Shown here in pieces: positions 36,699 through 47,020 of a DNA stretch of 64,000 bases. The first letter of the stretch is position 1. Each line of letters starts with the position of its first letter. The position numbers and the translations under genes are program-made. This stretch comes from Pelagomonas calceolata (Eukaryota; Sar; Pelagophyceae; Pelagomonadales; Pelagomonadaceae), in NCBI GenBank assembly GCA_918797485.1, contig CAKKNE010000002.1:5918501-5982500 (forward strand), in the 5' to 3' direction. The notes below the pieces were generated by a model. It was not told the DNA's origin. It saw only the letters and a list, made by a program, of their open reading frames with translations, and ran no database searches.

Positions 36699-39600
36699 AT
36701 GGGCAAGAAAACAGCGCGCGGACGCGGCCACCAGGGCGGCCGCAAGCCACCGAAGGGCGCGCGCCGGTTCAAGGGCGGCCGCGTCGCGCCGCGCGCCGAG
36801 CAGCTGCACTTCCCCGACGACGTGCAGGCCGTCGTCTGCGAACTCCTGTGCGATCTGCGCCTGCCGACGACGACGGACATGCTGGCGCGACGGAAGCTGG
36901 AGAAGTATAAGAAGGAGCCGCGCAAGGTCCTCAAAGCGCTCGAGGCGCGGCGCCGCGGCGCGTGTCAGGAGGCATTCGGCGTCGCGCCGCCAACGCCGCC
37001 GCCGGTAAGGAAGGAGGGCCGCGTGCGGCTCAATTTGGCGGCGGAGACCGTGAACTGCAAGAGCGGCAAGCGCTCGCGCGGCGCGGCGCGGTTGCTGGTC
37101 GTCGACCGCGCCGACGACGTGACAAAACTTTTGGCCAAGGCCAAGACGCTCCTGAAGACGAAGAGGGCGCCGCGCGTCGCGTACGTCGCGGACACGGGTC
37201 TGGAGCTGCGCGACACGCGCGGCGTCGAGGACGGGACCCTCGTCTGCGTCTCCGACGACGCGCCGGCCCCGGAGCCCCCGAAGGCTCCGGAGCAGGCCCT
37301 CGAGCTCGGCTCGCCGGCGGCCTGGGACGGCCTCGCGTTGACGGCGACGACGCCGCGCGAGGGGGCCGTCGCTCCGTCGCGCGAGGAGGCCGTCGCTCCG
37401 CCGCGCGAGGAGGCCGTCGCTCCGTTGCCGTCGCCGGCGGAAAACCGCGGCGCGGCGCCCGTGCGGATCGACGCCGGCAGGAAGGCGGCCATGGACGCGA
37501 TCCGCGAGCGCCTGCCGGCGCACGCGTTCCGCGCCCGGATCCTCGACGCCGTCCGCGCGAACCGCGTCGTCGTCGTCGCCGGCGCGACGGGCTGCGGCAA
37601 GTCGACGCAGATCCCGCAGTTTCTGCTGGAGGATGCCGCGGCGCGCGTCGTCGTCACGCAGCCGCGGCGCGTCGCCGCCGTGTCGCTGGCGGAGCGCGTC
37701 CACGGCGAACGCGCCGAGCGGGTGGCGCTGGGCGAGGGCTCCGTGGGCTATAGCGTTCGCTTGGACGTGCGGCGGTCCGCGGCGACGCGGCTGGAGTTCG
37801 TGACGGTGGGCGTGTTGTTGAGGCGGCTCCAGCGGCCCGACGGCCTGGCCGACGTGACGCACGTCGTCGTCGACGAGGCCCACGAGCGGGACGTGCTGAC
37901 GGACTTTTTGCTGGTGGCCCTCAAGACGAAGACGCTGCCCACGACGAGCGTGAAGCTCCTGGTCATGTCCGCGACGCTGGACGCGGGCCTCTTCGCGTCG
38001 TACTTCGGCGGCGCCGCGGCGGTGGAAATCCCGGGCCGGCTGCACCCCGTCCAGCACCGCTTCGCCGACGCCTGCGCGCGGCGCGTCGCCGAGGCGGCGA
38101 CGGGCTCGCGGCGCGCGCGGGACGCCTGGCGGCGCCTCGGCGCCGCGAGGCTCCCGGCCGCGGGCGACGACGGCCTCACGCCGCTCGTCGACGGGCCGCT
38201 GGACGTCGACGCCGTCGCGGCGCTCGTCGCGGCCATCCACGAGACCGACGCCGACGCGTCGAACGCCATTCTATGTTTCGTGCCCGGCGCGGCCGAGGTC
38301 GACAAGCTGTGCCGGGCCGTGGCGCGCGACCTGCGGCGTGCGACGGTCGTGCCCTTGCACGGGTCTCTGCCGCCGCGGGACCAGCGGCGCGCGTTCCAGC
38401 GGCCGCCGAAGGACTCGCGGAAGGTCGTCGTCAGCACGAACGTCGCCGAGACGTCCATCACCATCGACGACGTCGTGCACGTCGTGGACACGGGCCGAGC
38501 GAGAGAAATTCGGTACAACGCGGCGTCGGGCGTCGCGTCGCTGAGCGAGGTGCGCGTGGCCCGGGCGGCGACGACGCAGCGGGCGGGCCGGGCGGGGAGG
38601 GTGAAGCCGGGCACGTGCTGGCACGCGTACCCCGAGGCCGACCTGGGCGTGCTGCCGGCGCACGCAGCGCCGGAGATGCTCCGGACGCCGCTGCAGGACC
38701 TCGTGCTGCAGGTCCTGAAGCTGGGGCTCGGCGGGCCGCGGCAATTTCTTGGGGCGGCGCCCCAGCCCCCGCCGACGCGAGCGGTCGACGCGGCCCTCGA
38801 CGACCTGCTGGCCATCGGGTGCGTCGCGCGCGTAGGCGGCGAGGAGGTTGCCGACGACGACGACGAGTCGTCGAGCGACGACGACGAGAACCCGCACGGC
38901 GACGACGGCGAGCTCTTCTCGTTCAGCAGCGCCATGCTCGCGGAGAGTAGCCACGACGAGGAAGACGACGAGGAGGACGCGCCGATCGAGGACGACCGGT
39001 GGCTCCTCACGCCGCTGGGCGAGCACGTCGCGTCGCTGCCGGTGGACTGCCGCGTCGGCAAGCTGCTGATCTACGGCTGCGTGTTCGGCTGCGCGGACGC
39101 CTGCCTGACGGCCGCGGCGGGCATGTCGCTCGCGCGGGGCCTGTGGCGCGCGCCGCCGCAACTACGAAGGGAGGCGTCGCTCGCCAAGAAGCGGCTCGCC
39201 CAGGGCGACGGCTCGGACCTGCTGGCCGCGGTGCGCGCGCACGAGGCGGCGTCCGCGCTGGACGCCGAGGCGCGGCGGCGGTTTTGTCGAGACCACTTCG
39301 TGGACGAGCGGGCTCTCCAAGAGCTGGGCGGGCTGCGGCGCCAGTTCCGGTCTCATCTCGTGGACGCGGGGCTCCTCGACGCGGACGCTCCGCGACGGCC
39401 GCTGGCGGACGCGCTCGCGCTCGTGAGGGGCTTGTTGGTGGCCGGCCTCAACCCCCACGTCGCGCGCAAGGACCGCGAGGCCCCGGACGCGTCGCTGCGG
39501 TGCAAGGGCAACCAGCGCTGGTGGGTCCACCCGCAGTCCGTCAACTTCGAACTCCTGGGCGGGCGGGGCGACGCGCGGAAGCCGCGGTACGTCGTCTACA

Positions 39601-39899
39601 ACGCCCGGCTGAAGACGTCGAAGCCCTACCTCCTGGACACGTCGCTCGCGTCGCCGGCGGCGCTCTGCCTCTTCGGTGGGTCGTTGCGACGGACGCTCAA
39701 GGGGACGTACCTCGTCCTCGACGGCTGGCTGCCCTTCAAGGCGACGGACCACGCGCAGCTTGCTTTATTGGCGCTGCGGCGCGAGGTCGACGCGCTCGTG
39801 CTCGCGACCGTGGCGGGGCACGCGTCGCGCGCGAGCCTCGCGCCGACGGCGAAGGCCGTCAGGGACGTGCTGGCGCTGCTGGCGTCCGCCGACATGTGA
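36699..39899 (+). CDS. DEAH-box RNA helicase (DHX29/36/57-like)
   Basis: 1066 residues from ATG 36699, single exon. After a basic glycine-rich start (MGKKTARGRGHQGGRKPPKG) and about 230 linker residues with three EEAVAPP/S repeats, the helicase core has GATGCGKST (I), TQPRRVAA (Ia), DEAH (II), SAT (III), STNVAETSITIDD (V) and QRAGRAGR (VI). HA2/winged-helix and OB-fold regions follow (LHPVQHRF; WWVHPQSVNFELL). An acidic insert of about 45 residues (DDDDESSSDDDEN, HDEEDDEEDAP) interrupts the HA2 region. Such enzymes unwind RNA or G-quadruplexes in translation, splicing or decay. Confidence 0.9.
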   Translation: MGKKTARGRGHQGGRKPPKGARRFKGGRVAPRAEQLHFPDDVQAVVCELLCDLRLPTTTDMLARRKLEKYKKEPRKVLKALEARRRGACQEAFGVAPPTPPPVRKEGRVRLNLAAETVNCKSGKRSRGAARLLVVDRADDVTKLLAKAKTLLKTKRAPRVAYVADTGLELRDTRGVEDGTLVCVSDDAPAPEPPKAPEQALELGSPAAWDGLALTATTPREGAVAPSREEAVAPPREEAVAPLPSPAENRGAAPVRIDAGRKAAMDAIRERLPAHAFRARILDAVRANRVVVVAGATGCGKSTQIPQFLLEDAAARVVVTQPRRVAAVSLAERVHGERAERVALGEGSVGYSVRLDVRRSAATRLEFVTVGVLLRRLQRPDGLADVTHVVVDEAHERDVLTDFLLVALKTKTLPTTSVKLLVMSATLDAGLFASYFGGAAAVEIPGRLHPVQHRFADACARRVAEAATGSRRARDAWRRLGAARLPAAGDDGLTPLVDGPLDVDAVAALVAAIHETDADASNAILCFVPGAAEVDKLCRAVARDLRRATVVPLHGSLPPRDQRRAFQRPPKDSRKVVVSTNVAETSITIDDVVHVVDTGRAREIRYNAASGVASLSEVRVARAATTQRAGRAGRVKPGTCWHAYPEADLGVLPAHAAPEMLRTPLQDLVLQVLKLGLGGPRQFLGAAPQPPPTRAVDAALDDLLAIGCVARVGGEEVADDDDESSSDDDENPHGDDGELFSFSSAMLAESSHDEEDDEEDAPIEDDRWLLTPLGEHVASLPVDCRVGKLLIYGCVFGCADACLTAAAGMSLARGLWRAPPQLRREASLAKKRLAQGDGSDLLAAVRAHEAASALDAEARRRFCRDHFVDERALQELGGLRRQFRSHLVDAGLLDADAPRRPLADALALVRGLLVAGLNPHVARKDREAPDASLRCKGNQRWWVHPQSVNFELLGGRGDARKPRYVVYNARLKTSKPYLLDTSLASPAALCLFGGSLRRTLKGTYLVLDGWLPFKATDHAQLALLALRREVDALVLATVAGHASRASLAPTAKAVRDVLALLASADM

Positions 39900-41179
39900 G
39901 TCATAGGTCTTGTTTTTGTCCGTTTTTTGTTTTATAGGTGCTAGGACGGCGATCTCCCTGAGAGACAACTACTGGGGCTCCAAGCCAGGTCCGACACCCG
40001 GGGGGGTCTGTCGAACGACCCGACGAGATTCAGACTCGTCCAGCGGGCCGTCGGACCGAAGGGGAGGTTTTGACTTCTCGCATAGGTATGGCTCCTAGTA
40101 GTAGGGGTACTAGTACCCCCCGCGTTTACCGAAGTAAGGTGTCCATTGTTTGTCCGCAGGAGGTCTCTGTTTCCGGAGGCTTCTGACCGCTCCAAACTCC
40201 GGGGATGTGCACTTAACGAGTAGTAGACATCGGTGCGTGGAAGCTCCGCGGCGCCGCCGGCTAATTCCTAGATCTGCACTTGTCCGCGAACGAAAGCGCC
40301 ATGCAGTCGTATGAGTATCGTTCGGTTCGATACTGGTCCAAAGAGATCAATGGGACACTTACTGGGGGGCGAAAAAAATAATTTTTTTAATTCGCGATAT
40401 TGACGGTCCCACCATGACGGCCGCGTCGATGGAATCCTGTACACCGACTTTTGGCTCCGCGAATTCACTAACGCGGCCGACGAGATAAAGAATTCTTCCC
40501 GATCGAGGCGAAACTCGGCCGACGCGCGCGAAGAGGCGGCCGGGCTAGGCGGTGGTCTGTGGCCCGGGGCCGGTGCTGTGTGAGACCTCTCACGGCGCGA
40601 TGGGGCGCTCTTAGCCCTGGGGCGGTCGCCGGTCGGGCCGGGTCGGCGCTACATAATGGATAATTCGCAGGAACTCGGGGGATTGATCCAGCTCGGAGAG
40701 ATACGTCGAAAACCGGTCTCAAACTAGACCGACTACGAACCGACTACATAGGCCTCTCTGGCCTTGATCGTGCGTAGTACCCCGGGGTCACGACCAGACG
40801 ACGCTCGTATCTAGCACTCGTCCCTGGAAGTCCCGAGCCTACCCCCGCGTAATCTCATGACTTCGAACAAACTACACTAAGAAAAGTAGCCCCAGCGGCC
40901 CCCCGCCAAAAAACGACGTAAACAGACCGAAACATTAGCAAGCGCGGCGAAGATAGGTTTTGTCGAGAAGCCGATCGCTAAGACCGCTCCGGGCACCTCC
41001 GGGAGGCATATGTTCTGCCGCGGGGCGCGCCTCAACGCAGGATCAGCGCCTCCCAATTGCGCAAAGCGTCCAAAAACGCTGCCCACAGGCCTCGCGATGG
41101 GTTTGGCAGGAGCGTTGCTATCAAGACGACGGCCAGAGATGCCATAACGCCCCGCGGCGCCAGACAAGCAGCGGCGGCC
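39900..41179. other. 1.28-kb gene-free region
   Basis: Noticeably lower GC than its surroundings. It holds a 16-bp perfect palindrome (40104-40119) and short direct repeats (CCGACTACGAACCGACTAC near 40728). No protein-like frame, tRNA, rRNA, introner or R1 copy was seen. Confidence 0.5.
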
Positions 41180-43756
41180 ATGGACTCCACCGAGACGACA
41201 CCGCGGCTCCAGCGGCGCCAGAGCTCCATTGATTTGTTGGCGCGGAGCCAGCGGCGCAGCGCGCGGCCGCCGTCGCGCCTTCGGCGCTGGATGCGAAGGC
41301 TCGCAAGCCTCCGGCGGCTCCGGAGCAAGGACGCGGTCGAGGCGCACGTCAACCTGCGGATGGACCAGGACGCGCGCTGGACCGTGAAGGAGTACCTCCT
41401 GGGGCACGTCGTCGGCCAGTTCGTCATGCTCTTCGTCATCGCCGTGGGCCTGGTCTGGGCGGGCACGCTCGCCTGGATCGCGGCGTGCACGTATCTGACG
41501 CCGCGGCGGCGCGCGAAGACCCCCGACTACAACACCAGCGTGATCCAGGCCCTCTGGTTCTCCTGGGGCGTCTTCTTCGACCCGGGGACGCAGACCGGCA
41601 TCGTGGCGGACGAGTACGTCGCGGTCAAGGTCGTGGCCGTCGCGTTTTCGGTCGTGGGGTTTTTGTTTAACCTCGTGCTCCTGGGGTTGATCGTGGAGCG
41701 GGTCAAGATCTTTCTGGACCGCATGGTCGAGACGTACGGGAAGATCGTGTGCACGAAGCACATTCTGGTGCTGGGCTGGACGGACCGGACGCTGTTTTTG
41801 TTGGGAGAACTGGCGGAAATGGCCCAGGGCAACGCCGCCCAGAAACGGACGACGATCGTCGTCCTGGGCGACCTGTCCCCGGCGGAGCAGCGCGCGGAGA
41901 TCCGGCAGGCCTTTCCGTCGTGGCGGGCGGCGTTTCCCGCGGTCGACGTCGTCTGCCGGCAGGGGAGGGCCTACGAGGTCGAGGACCTCGCCCGGGTCTC
42001 GGCCCAGGCGGCGGACACGCTCGTCATCCTGGGCGCGTCGCGCATCCCGAGGGACGCCGACGCGCAGACCATATCGACCGTGCTGGCCCTGAGGGCGCTC
42101 CCGTCGGCGCCCAAGTCCAAGTTGATCGCCGAGTTCCGCCTGTCGCAGTCGACGCACGTCTTCGATCGCGTCGGCGGCGACCGGAAATTAGTACCCATCC
42201 TCGCGGCGACGGTCGTCGACGCCGCGTTGGTGCGATGCGCGCTCGTCCCGCCCGTGGGCGCCGTGGCGCTGGACCTGTTGTCGTTCGAGGGCCAAAACAT
42301 AGAAATGATCCGCGCCGACAGGGCGGGCTGCGGCGGGCGGACCTTCGAGGACGTCAGGCGGCATTTTCGGACGGCCGTGGTCCTGGGCCTGGCGAGCAAG
42401 GAGAAGAAGAGCGTCGTGCTGGCGCCGCCCGACGACCGCCTCGTCGTGGACGACGACCTCGTCGTGTGCATCGCCGAGGACCAGACGGCGCTCTCCGACA
42501 TTAGCGAGCGCGCGACGCCGAGGGTGACGCCCCAGGACGTGCTGCGGCGGGCGGCGGGGCTCACGGGCCGCCGCCGGCTGGAGACGATCCCCGTGGACGT
42601 GCCGCGCGTCGACGTGGCGCTGGTCGGGTGGAACGACCGGGTCGTGCCGCTGCTCCGGGAGCTCGACCGGCACGTCGCGTCCGGCTCGGTCGTGCACGTC
42701 CTGTCCGAGAGGAGGTTGGACGAGCGGGAGCGCTCGCTGAAGGAGGAGGGGCTGACGCTGAAGGGCGAGTCGGTCTTCCGGGAGGACGACATCGGGCTGC
42801 GGAACGTGACCCTCGACCACGTCGTCGGCTTCGCGACGGACGTCTCTCAGCTCCGGCGGCTGCCGCTCGCGACCCTCGAGGCGGCCATCGTCATGGCCGA
42901 CATTGATCAGAACGCGGTGCAGTCGACGTCCGGCGCGGAGCTGCAGCTGGCCGACTCGGAGACGATCACCTCGACGCTGCTGCTGAGAGATATGCACGAA
43001 CGCTGTCGAGCCAAGGGCAAGGCGGAGTCGCCGCTGGTCATCGTGCCCCAGTTCCTGGACGTGCTGACCACGCGCGTGTTCAAGAGGCATCCCGGTTTGT
43101 TGGAGGAGGAGAGCGACGCCAACGCGATGGTCGGCGAGGACTCGTCCGACGACGACGCCGCGGCGCCCGGGTCGGCCTTTGGTGTGGGGCGGACGCTGTG
43201 CGTGCACCGGAACTTCCTGGAGACCGCGGCGCTGACGTCCTCGGCCTTGTCGATCTACGGCGCGATGGCGCTGCGCGCGCTACTAGGATTGGACGAAGCC
43301 CTGGGTCGACGCGCCGTCGGGCCGCCCCGGCTGCGCGTCGTGCGCTGCGACGCGTGCCTCGAACGGCCGTCGATCCGCCCCCGAGCCTTCGACGACCTCA
43401 ACGACGCCGTGCGACGGAAGTACGGCGCGTTAATGGTCGGGTGCTGTGTGGAAATCAAACCCGTGTGTCGGGTGCTCCGGCATCGCCAGCAGGCGTCGCG
43501 TCGATGGCGTGGAGGACGACGCGACGATTCAGCACGAACGCGCCGTAAAATTTTGATTTCCACACAGGTCGGGTGGTGCCGGCGGAACCGCGAGTCCCAC
43601 GGGCCGGACTACGGCGACCCGGAAGTGAACCCGCCCCGGGGCCGCGCGCTGGCCTGGCGCGGCGACGACCTGCTCGTCGTCGTCACGTCGAGCGGCATCA
43701 TGAAGTCCATCGTCGAGGCGGCGGCGCGCGGCGACGTAGCGGTCAGCGACCTTTAA
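41180..43756 (+). CDS. CASTOR/POLLUX-like ion channel
   Basis: Exons 41180-43435 and 43568-43756 give 814 residues, close to plant CASTOR. Residues 60-170 hold membrane segments (GQFVMLFVIAVGLVWAGTLAW, VVAVAFSVVGFLFNLVLLGL) around a pore-like helix (QALWFSWGVFFDPGTQTG). Two RCK-like Rossmann domains follow: HILVLGWTDRTLFLLGEL with GASRIPRDADAQTISTVLALR, and VALVGWNDRVVPLLRELDRH with EAAIVMADIDQ and ETITSTLLLRDM. CASTOR and POLLUX are nuclear-envelope cation channels behind symbiotic calcium signals in plants; related algal proteins have unknown roles. The last exon continues the second RCK tail (WRGDDLLVVVTSSG). Confidence 0.85.
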   Translation: MDSTETTPRLQRRQSSIDLLARSQRRSARPPSRLRRWMRRLASLRRLRSKDAVEAHVNLRMDQDARWTVKEYLLGHVVGQFVMLFVIAVGLVWAGTLAWIAACTYLTPRRRAKTPDYNTSVIQALWFSWGVFFDPGTQTGIVADEYVAVKVVAVAFSVVGFLFNLVLLGLIVERVKIFLDRMVETYGKIVCTKHILVLGWTDRTLFLLGELAEMAQGNAAQKRTTIVVLGDLSPAEQRAEIRQAFPSWRAAFPAVDVVCRQGRAYEVEDLARVSAQAADTLVILGASRIPRDADAQTISTVLALRALPSAPKSKLIAEFRLSQSTHVFDRVGGDRKLVPILAATVVDAALVRCALVPPVGAVALDLLSFEGQNIEMIRADRAGCGGRTFEDVRRHFRTAVVLGLASKEKKSVVLAPPDDRLVVDDDLVVCIAEDQTALSDISERATPRVTPQDVLRRAAGLTGRRRLETIPVDVPRVDVALVGWNDRVVPLLRELDRHVASGSVVHVLSERRLDERERSLKEEGLTLKGESVFREDDIGLRNVTLDHVVGFATDVSQLRRLPLATLEAAIVMADIDQNAVQSTSGAELQLADSETITSTLLLRDMHERCRAKGKAESPLVIVPQFLDVLTTRVFKRHPGLLEEESDANAMVGEDSSDDDAAAPGSAFGVGRTLCVHRNFLETAALTSSALSIYGAMALRALLGLDEALGRRAVGPPRLRVVRCDACLERPSIRPRAFDDLNDAVRRKYGALMVGCCVEIKPVCRVLRHRQQASRRWRGGRRDDSARTRRKILISTQVGWCRRNRESHGPDYGDPEVNPPRGRALAWRGDDLLVVVTSSGIMKSIVEAAARGDVAVSDL
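43444..43567 (-). mobile_element. Introner element IE9, reverse orientation (CASTOR-like gene)
   Basis: 124 bp with clean terminal repeats and perfect flanks GTCGGGTG at 43436-43443 and 43568-43575. Intron 43436-43567 is 132 nt, a multiple of three, and open in frame. Confidence 0.92.
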
Positions 43757-43989
43757 GGTTTCCTCGTCGTTATAAGTATGGTTTATTTCCGGCGTTTGCA
43801 CGGCCGACTCCTCCCCTGCTCTGCTGGAATATTTATACAGAAACCTTATTGCCATTTCGAAGCTCCGGTTGGGCATCCTAAACGAGCAGGGAGCAGGCTT
43901 TTAGGAGCTTGTTCCTTTGTAGGTCTTCCTTAATTTATTGATGTAAATTTATTATTAGATTTTCATCCAGGAGTGTACCATGCCCCGAG

Positions 43990-44411
43990 CTAGTTGCACG
44001 AGGCGTCCGGGTGACACCGCTTCTCGCCGCCGTCGACCAACGCGTCGCCGCTTAGCGCCGGTTCCTTGTACGCGCGCTCGAGCAGGCCCCAGACCGCCGT
44101 CTCGAAGACCTCGAGGGCCTCCCGCTCGCTATGGAACGCGTACGCGCCCACGCGGGCGTGGAACGCGGCGTAGGCGCCGCCGTCGCCCGCGGCGCGCCGC
44201 AGGGGCTCGCGGCGCCGGAGCACGTCCGTCTGGTTCGTGCTCGGCAGCGAGGACGTCACACTACACGCGAGCGCTCCTGACCCCAACCCCCCCGGAGGGG
44301 CGTCGCGTAAAAACAAAATAACAAATCCTACCGCTCGAGCTTTTCGAGGAGAGAACGCGACTCCTCCGCTCCGAGCATAGTGGCTGCAAGTTCCTCGGAG
44401 CCGCTAGTCAT
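43990..44411 (-). CDS. Small soluble protein with one short intron, unknown
   Basis: Proposed exons 44411-44332 and 44260-43990 give 116 residues. Exon 1 (MTSGSEELAATMLGAEESRS) is acidic and helical. The intron (44331-44261, 71 nt, GTAGG...GTGTAG) joins it in phase 2 to a helical C-terminus (YAAFHARVGAYAFHSEREAL). The last residues are GGEKRCHPDASCN with two cysteines. The intron has no introner ends. No family recognised; the model rests on frame continuity only. Confidence 0.45.
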
Positions 44412-44758
44412 GCGCGTAATAAAACAAAAAGGCCCGACAAGCTGCCACACTAGACCTGTGTACGAGAGGTCACGAACGCAGACTATATCCTGTACGACCG
44501 CCCCCGATCGGTCCATAGCGAGCGTCAATCGGTGTCACTAGAGGTGCTGCGCGCGCCGACGCGTGCGGCGCGCTGGCGCTTTCAAAGGCACCGGGGGCGG
44601 ACCGGGCGGGCGCGCGGCGGATCCGCGGGGTCCGTGGAGGGCCTGGGACCTGGCTCTGGGACTCAGGTCGCGACACGCTTCCCCGCCGCCGCCGCCGCCC
44701 GCCAGCCGCCGCCCCCCGTCCGCATCCCCGCGACGCAGCGGAGCATGAAACTGGACTC
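44412..44758. other. Intergenic region upstream of small gene
   Basis: 347 bp. It contains GC-rich sequence with fortuitous open frames and no motif copy. Nothing further seen. Confidence 0.35.
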
Positions 44759-45280
44759 TTACCGCTTCACCCATTGGAACGCTTTCCGAGCTTTCTTCCG
44801 GCCCGGCTTCTTGCGCTCGACCACCCTCGCGTCGCGCGTCAACAAGCCCGCCGCCTTCAGCGCCGGTCTATGATTCGGATCATACACCTGCAGCGCGCGC
44901 GCGACGCCCAACCGGATCGCGCCCGCCTGGCCGCTCAGGCCGCCGCCGGCGACGGTCGCCCGGACGTCGAAGGCGCAGGCCGTCTTCGTGGCGAGGAAGG
45001 GCTTGATGACCTCGTCGACGTGCGTGGCCCGCTTGAAGTACTCGACCATGTTTCTCCCGTTGACGCGCACGCGGCCGTCGCCCGGGAAGACCCACACTCT
45101 TGCCGACGAGGACTTGCGCCGGCCCGTCGCGTAGGCTCGTCCCAGTTCGTCGCGGACGGCCTCGCGCGCGAGCGGTTGCGGCGCAGCTGCTGGTGCTGCA
45201 CTGGAGAGCCGAGTGCGCGCGGCGACGGCGACGTCGCGCGGCCGCACTCGCAGTGCTGAGCGTCCGAGACGTGCAATCAT
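44759..45280 (-). CDS. rps9: Mitochondrial (or plastid) ribosomal protein uS9
   Basis: 173 residues from ATG 45280. A basic presequence ([25 protein letters not shown]) leads to the uS9 domain: [27 protein letters not shown], the [12 protein letters not shown] strand, [19 protein letters not shown] and the terminal [25 protein letters not shown], ending in the K-R tail that contacts P-site tRNA. The bacterial-type sequence indicates an organellar ribosome; the arginine-rich presequence without a preceding signal peptide favours mitochondria. An open upstream extension is not needed. Confidence 0.93.
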   Translation of the reverse strand: MIARLGRSALRVRPRDVAVAARTRLSSAAPAAAPQPLAREAVRDELGRAYATGRRKSSSARVWVFPGDGRVRVNGRNMVEYFKRATHVDEVIKPFLATKTACAFDVRATVAGGGLSGQAGAIRLGVARALQVYDPNHRPALKAAGLLTRDARVVERKKPGRKKARKAFQWVKR

Positions 45281-45736
45281 CGTCTCACAATTATTGCAAC
45301 GCAGGTGGTCTCGCGCCGCAGCGACGCACAGCGTCTCGAGGATCGCGCGAGAAAAGAGGACCTGCTCCGTTTGGGACCTCTCACTTTGCGCCAGGCTCAC
45401 GTGATCCCTGCCCCTATTTTACGGGTTTTTTACTCTCGCAAAATGGATGGTTGAGAACGGTCACTGATCTCACCACGTACCTCACAACTATCAGCTCGTT
45501 TAAAAATTGTGTGGGCTTTGGAGGCCTTAGACTCGAGGCATACGAGCTTGTACTCGGCTGCAAGGACGCGCCGCGGACGACGCAGCATTCGTGCCGCTGA
45601 TTGCGCTACGACAGCACAACACCTTTTGGTGTCCACGACTCGCACGTTTTCTGGCGCGCACGCGGCACTGAAAGGCAGCTAGACAACCGTGCTCTCCGAA
45701 CGCAGGGAGAGCACCGCGTGGTCGCATAACTGAGCC
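45281..45736. other. Divergent promoter of uS9 and lumenal-protein genes
   Basis: 456 bp with an AT-rich stretch near 45500. No copy of the 23-bp motif, no repeat, no gene. Confidence 0.4.
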
Positions 45737-46981
45737 ATGCGAGCTGTACTGCTGTTCGTCGTCAGTGGCGCAGCCCTGCACTCAAATCACCAGAGCGCAC
45801 CACTGCTGCCGCAACCGGACCGCCGCCTCTTCATCCGAGCGCTAGCGTCGACCGCGGCGTCGGTGCCGGCAGTCGCGAGCGCCGAGCGCACGGGCCTCCT
45901 GGACGTCGACGCGACGGGCCTCTCGTTGGGGCGGGCCTTCGAGCTCTCGCTGCCGAAGCCGGAGCTGCCAAGGGCGAACCGGGCGCCGCTCGACCAGAAA
46001 TTCGCCGTGTGCATGATGCGGAGTAGTTACAACACCGTCGACGAGCTCGACTTCTGCGCCATGGACGCGTTCCAGAAGCGGTTCTTCCTCATTCGCCAGG
46101 ACGAGTGGCAGCCGTACCTCGCGCGGGCCCGCGCGGCGCTGGGCCGGCCGCCCGAGCAGGGCGACCTCACGGACCCGCTCTACTTCGACTTCATCTCGTT
46201 CGCCCAGTACGAGACGATCAACGACTTCCTGAAGAGGCCCCGGAAGCTGTTCGAGGAGCTCGTGAGCGCCGAGGGCGAGACGCGCGTCGTCGCGCGGAAC
46301 GCGTCGTCCGTCGCGGATGATCGACTCCTCGCCGCGGAGCACGGGCGGCGAGTGGGCGACAAGGTGCTCGATTTCGTCCTCGAGCGGTTCGCGTCGACGT
46401 CGTACACGCAAGTCCAGGTCTCGCCCCGTGTGGAAATCAGCCAGTGAGTTAGGTTGACGTCGACGGCGCGGGACGCCCGAAATTTGATTTCCACACAGGT
46501 CTCGCCGGAGCTCTCGCCCGTCGCCGTCGAGGCGAACGCCCAGAAATTAGTCACGCTGCTCGCGGTGCTCGGCTTTAGCATCGACAGCGTTGCGGAGCGG
46601 CGCGGGAACAAGTTGCTGGTCACCTTTATTGGGGCGGCGAACTGCTGGGGCCTGCGGAGCCTGAGCCAGGGCAACCCGCTGGCGCGGCCGCCGCTCGTGA
46701 ACGACTTCGGCGCCAAGGTCGTCGGATGTGTGAAAATCAAAATTTTACGGCACGTTCGGCGTGGCGGTTCCTCACCGCTCGACGGGGCCAGCACGGCAGC
46801 GCCATCGCCGAGAAATGACTTCGTGAAGAATTATCGGGTGCACCCTACGCACTGGTCGATTTCCACACAGGTCGTCGGCGCGTGGCTCGCGCGGTGCGGC
46901 TACGCCGGGAGCCGCGAACCCGCGGCGACTACGTTCGACGCGGCGAGGTGCGCGTACACGCACGAGTTCCGGCTCGCGTGA
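45737..46981 (+). CDS. Probable thylakoid-lumen (Tat-targeted) protein of unknown function
   Basis: Exons 45737-46417, 46499-46717 and 46871-46981 give 336 residues. The N-terminus has a signal-like stretch (MRAVLLFVVSGAAL) followed by a twin-arginine segment RRLFIRALASTAASVPAVASA, the bipartite plastid-plus-Tat pattern. The mature part has conserved-looking cysteines (FAVCMMRSSY, DFCAMDAF) and tryptophans. Both introns are introner elements; the second is open in frame. Splicing gives VQ-VSPELSPVAVEA and FGAK-VVGAWLARCGY. I recognise no named family; a conserved lumenal protein of stramenopile plastids is likely. Confidence 0.65.
46426..46498 (-). mobile_element. Introner element IE10, subtype 2, reverse orientation
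   Basis: 73 bp; starts CCGTGTGGAAATCAG and ends TTGATTTCCACACAG. Perfect flanks GTCTCGCC at 46418-46425 and 46499-46506. Read in reverse it matches the interior of IE6, defining a short subtype. Confidence 0.88.
46726..46870 (+). mobile_element. Introner element IE11 (lumenal-protein intron 2)
   Basis: 145 bp; left end drifted to ATGTGTGAAAATCAA, right end intact. Perfect flanks GTCGTCGG at 46718-46725 and 46871-46878. The 153-nt intron is a multiple of three and open in frame. Confidence 0.9.
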
Positions 46982-47020
46982 GTAATTATCAATTTGTGTG
47001 TCGTAAATATTATAGAATCG

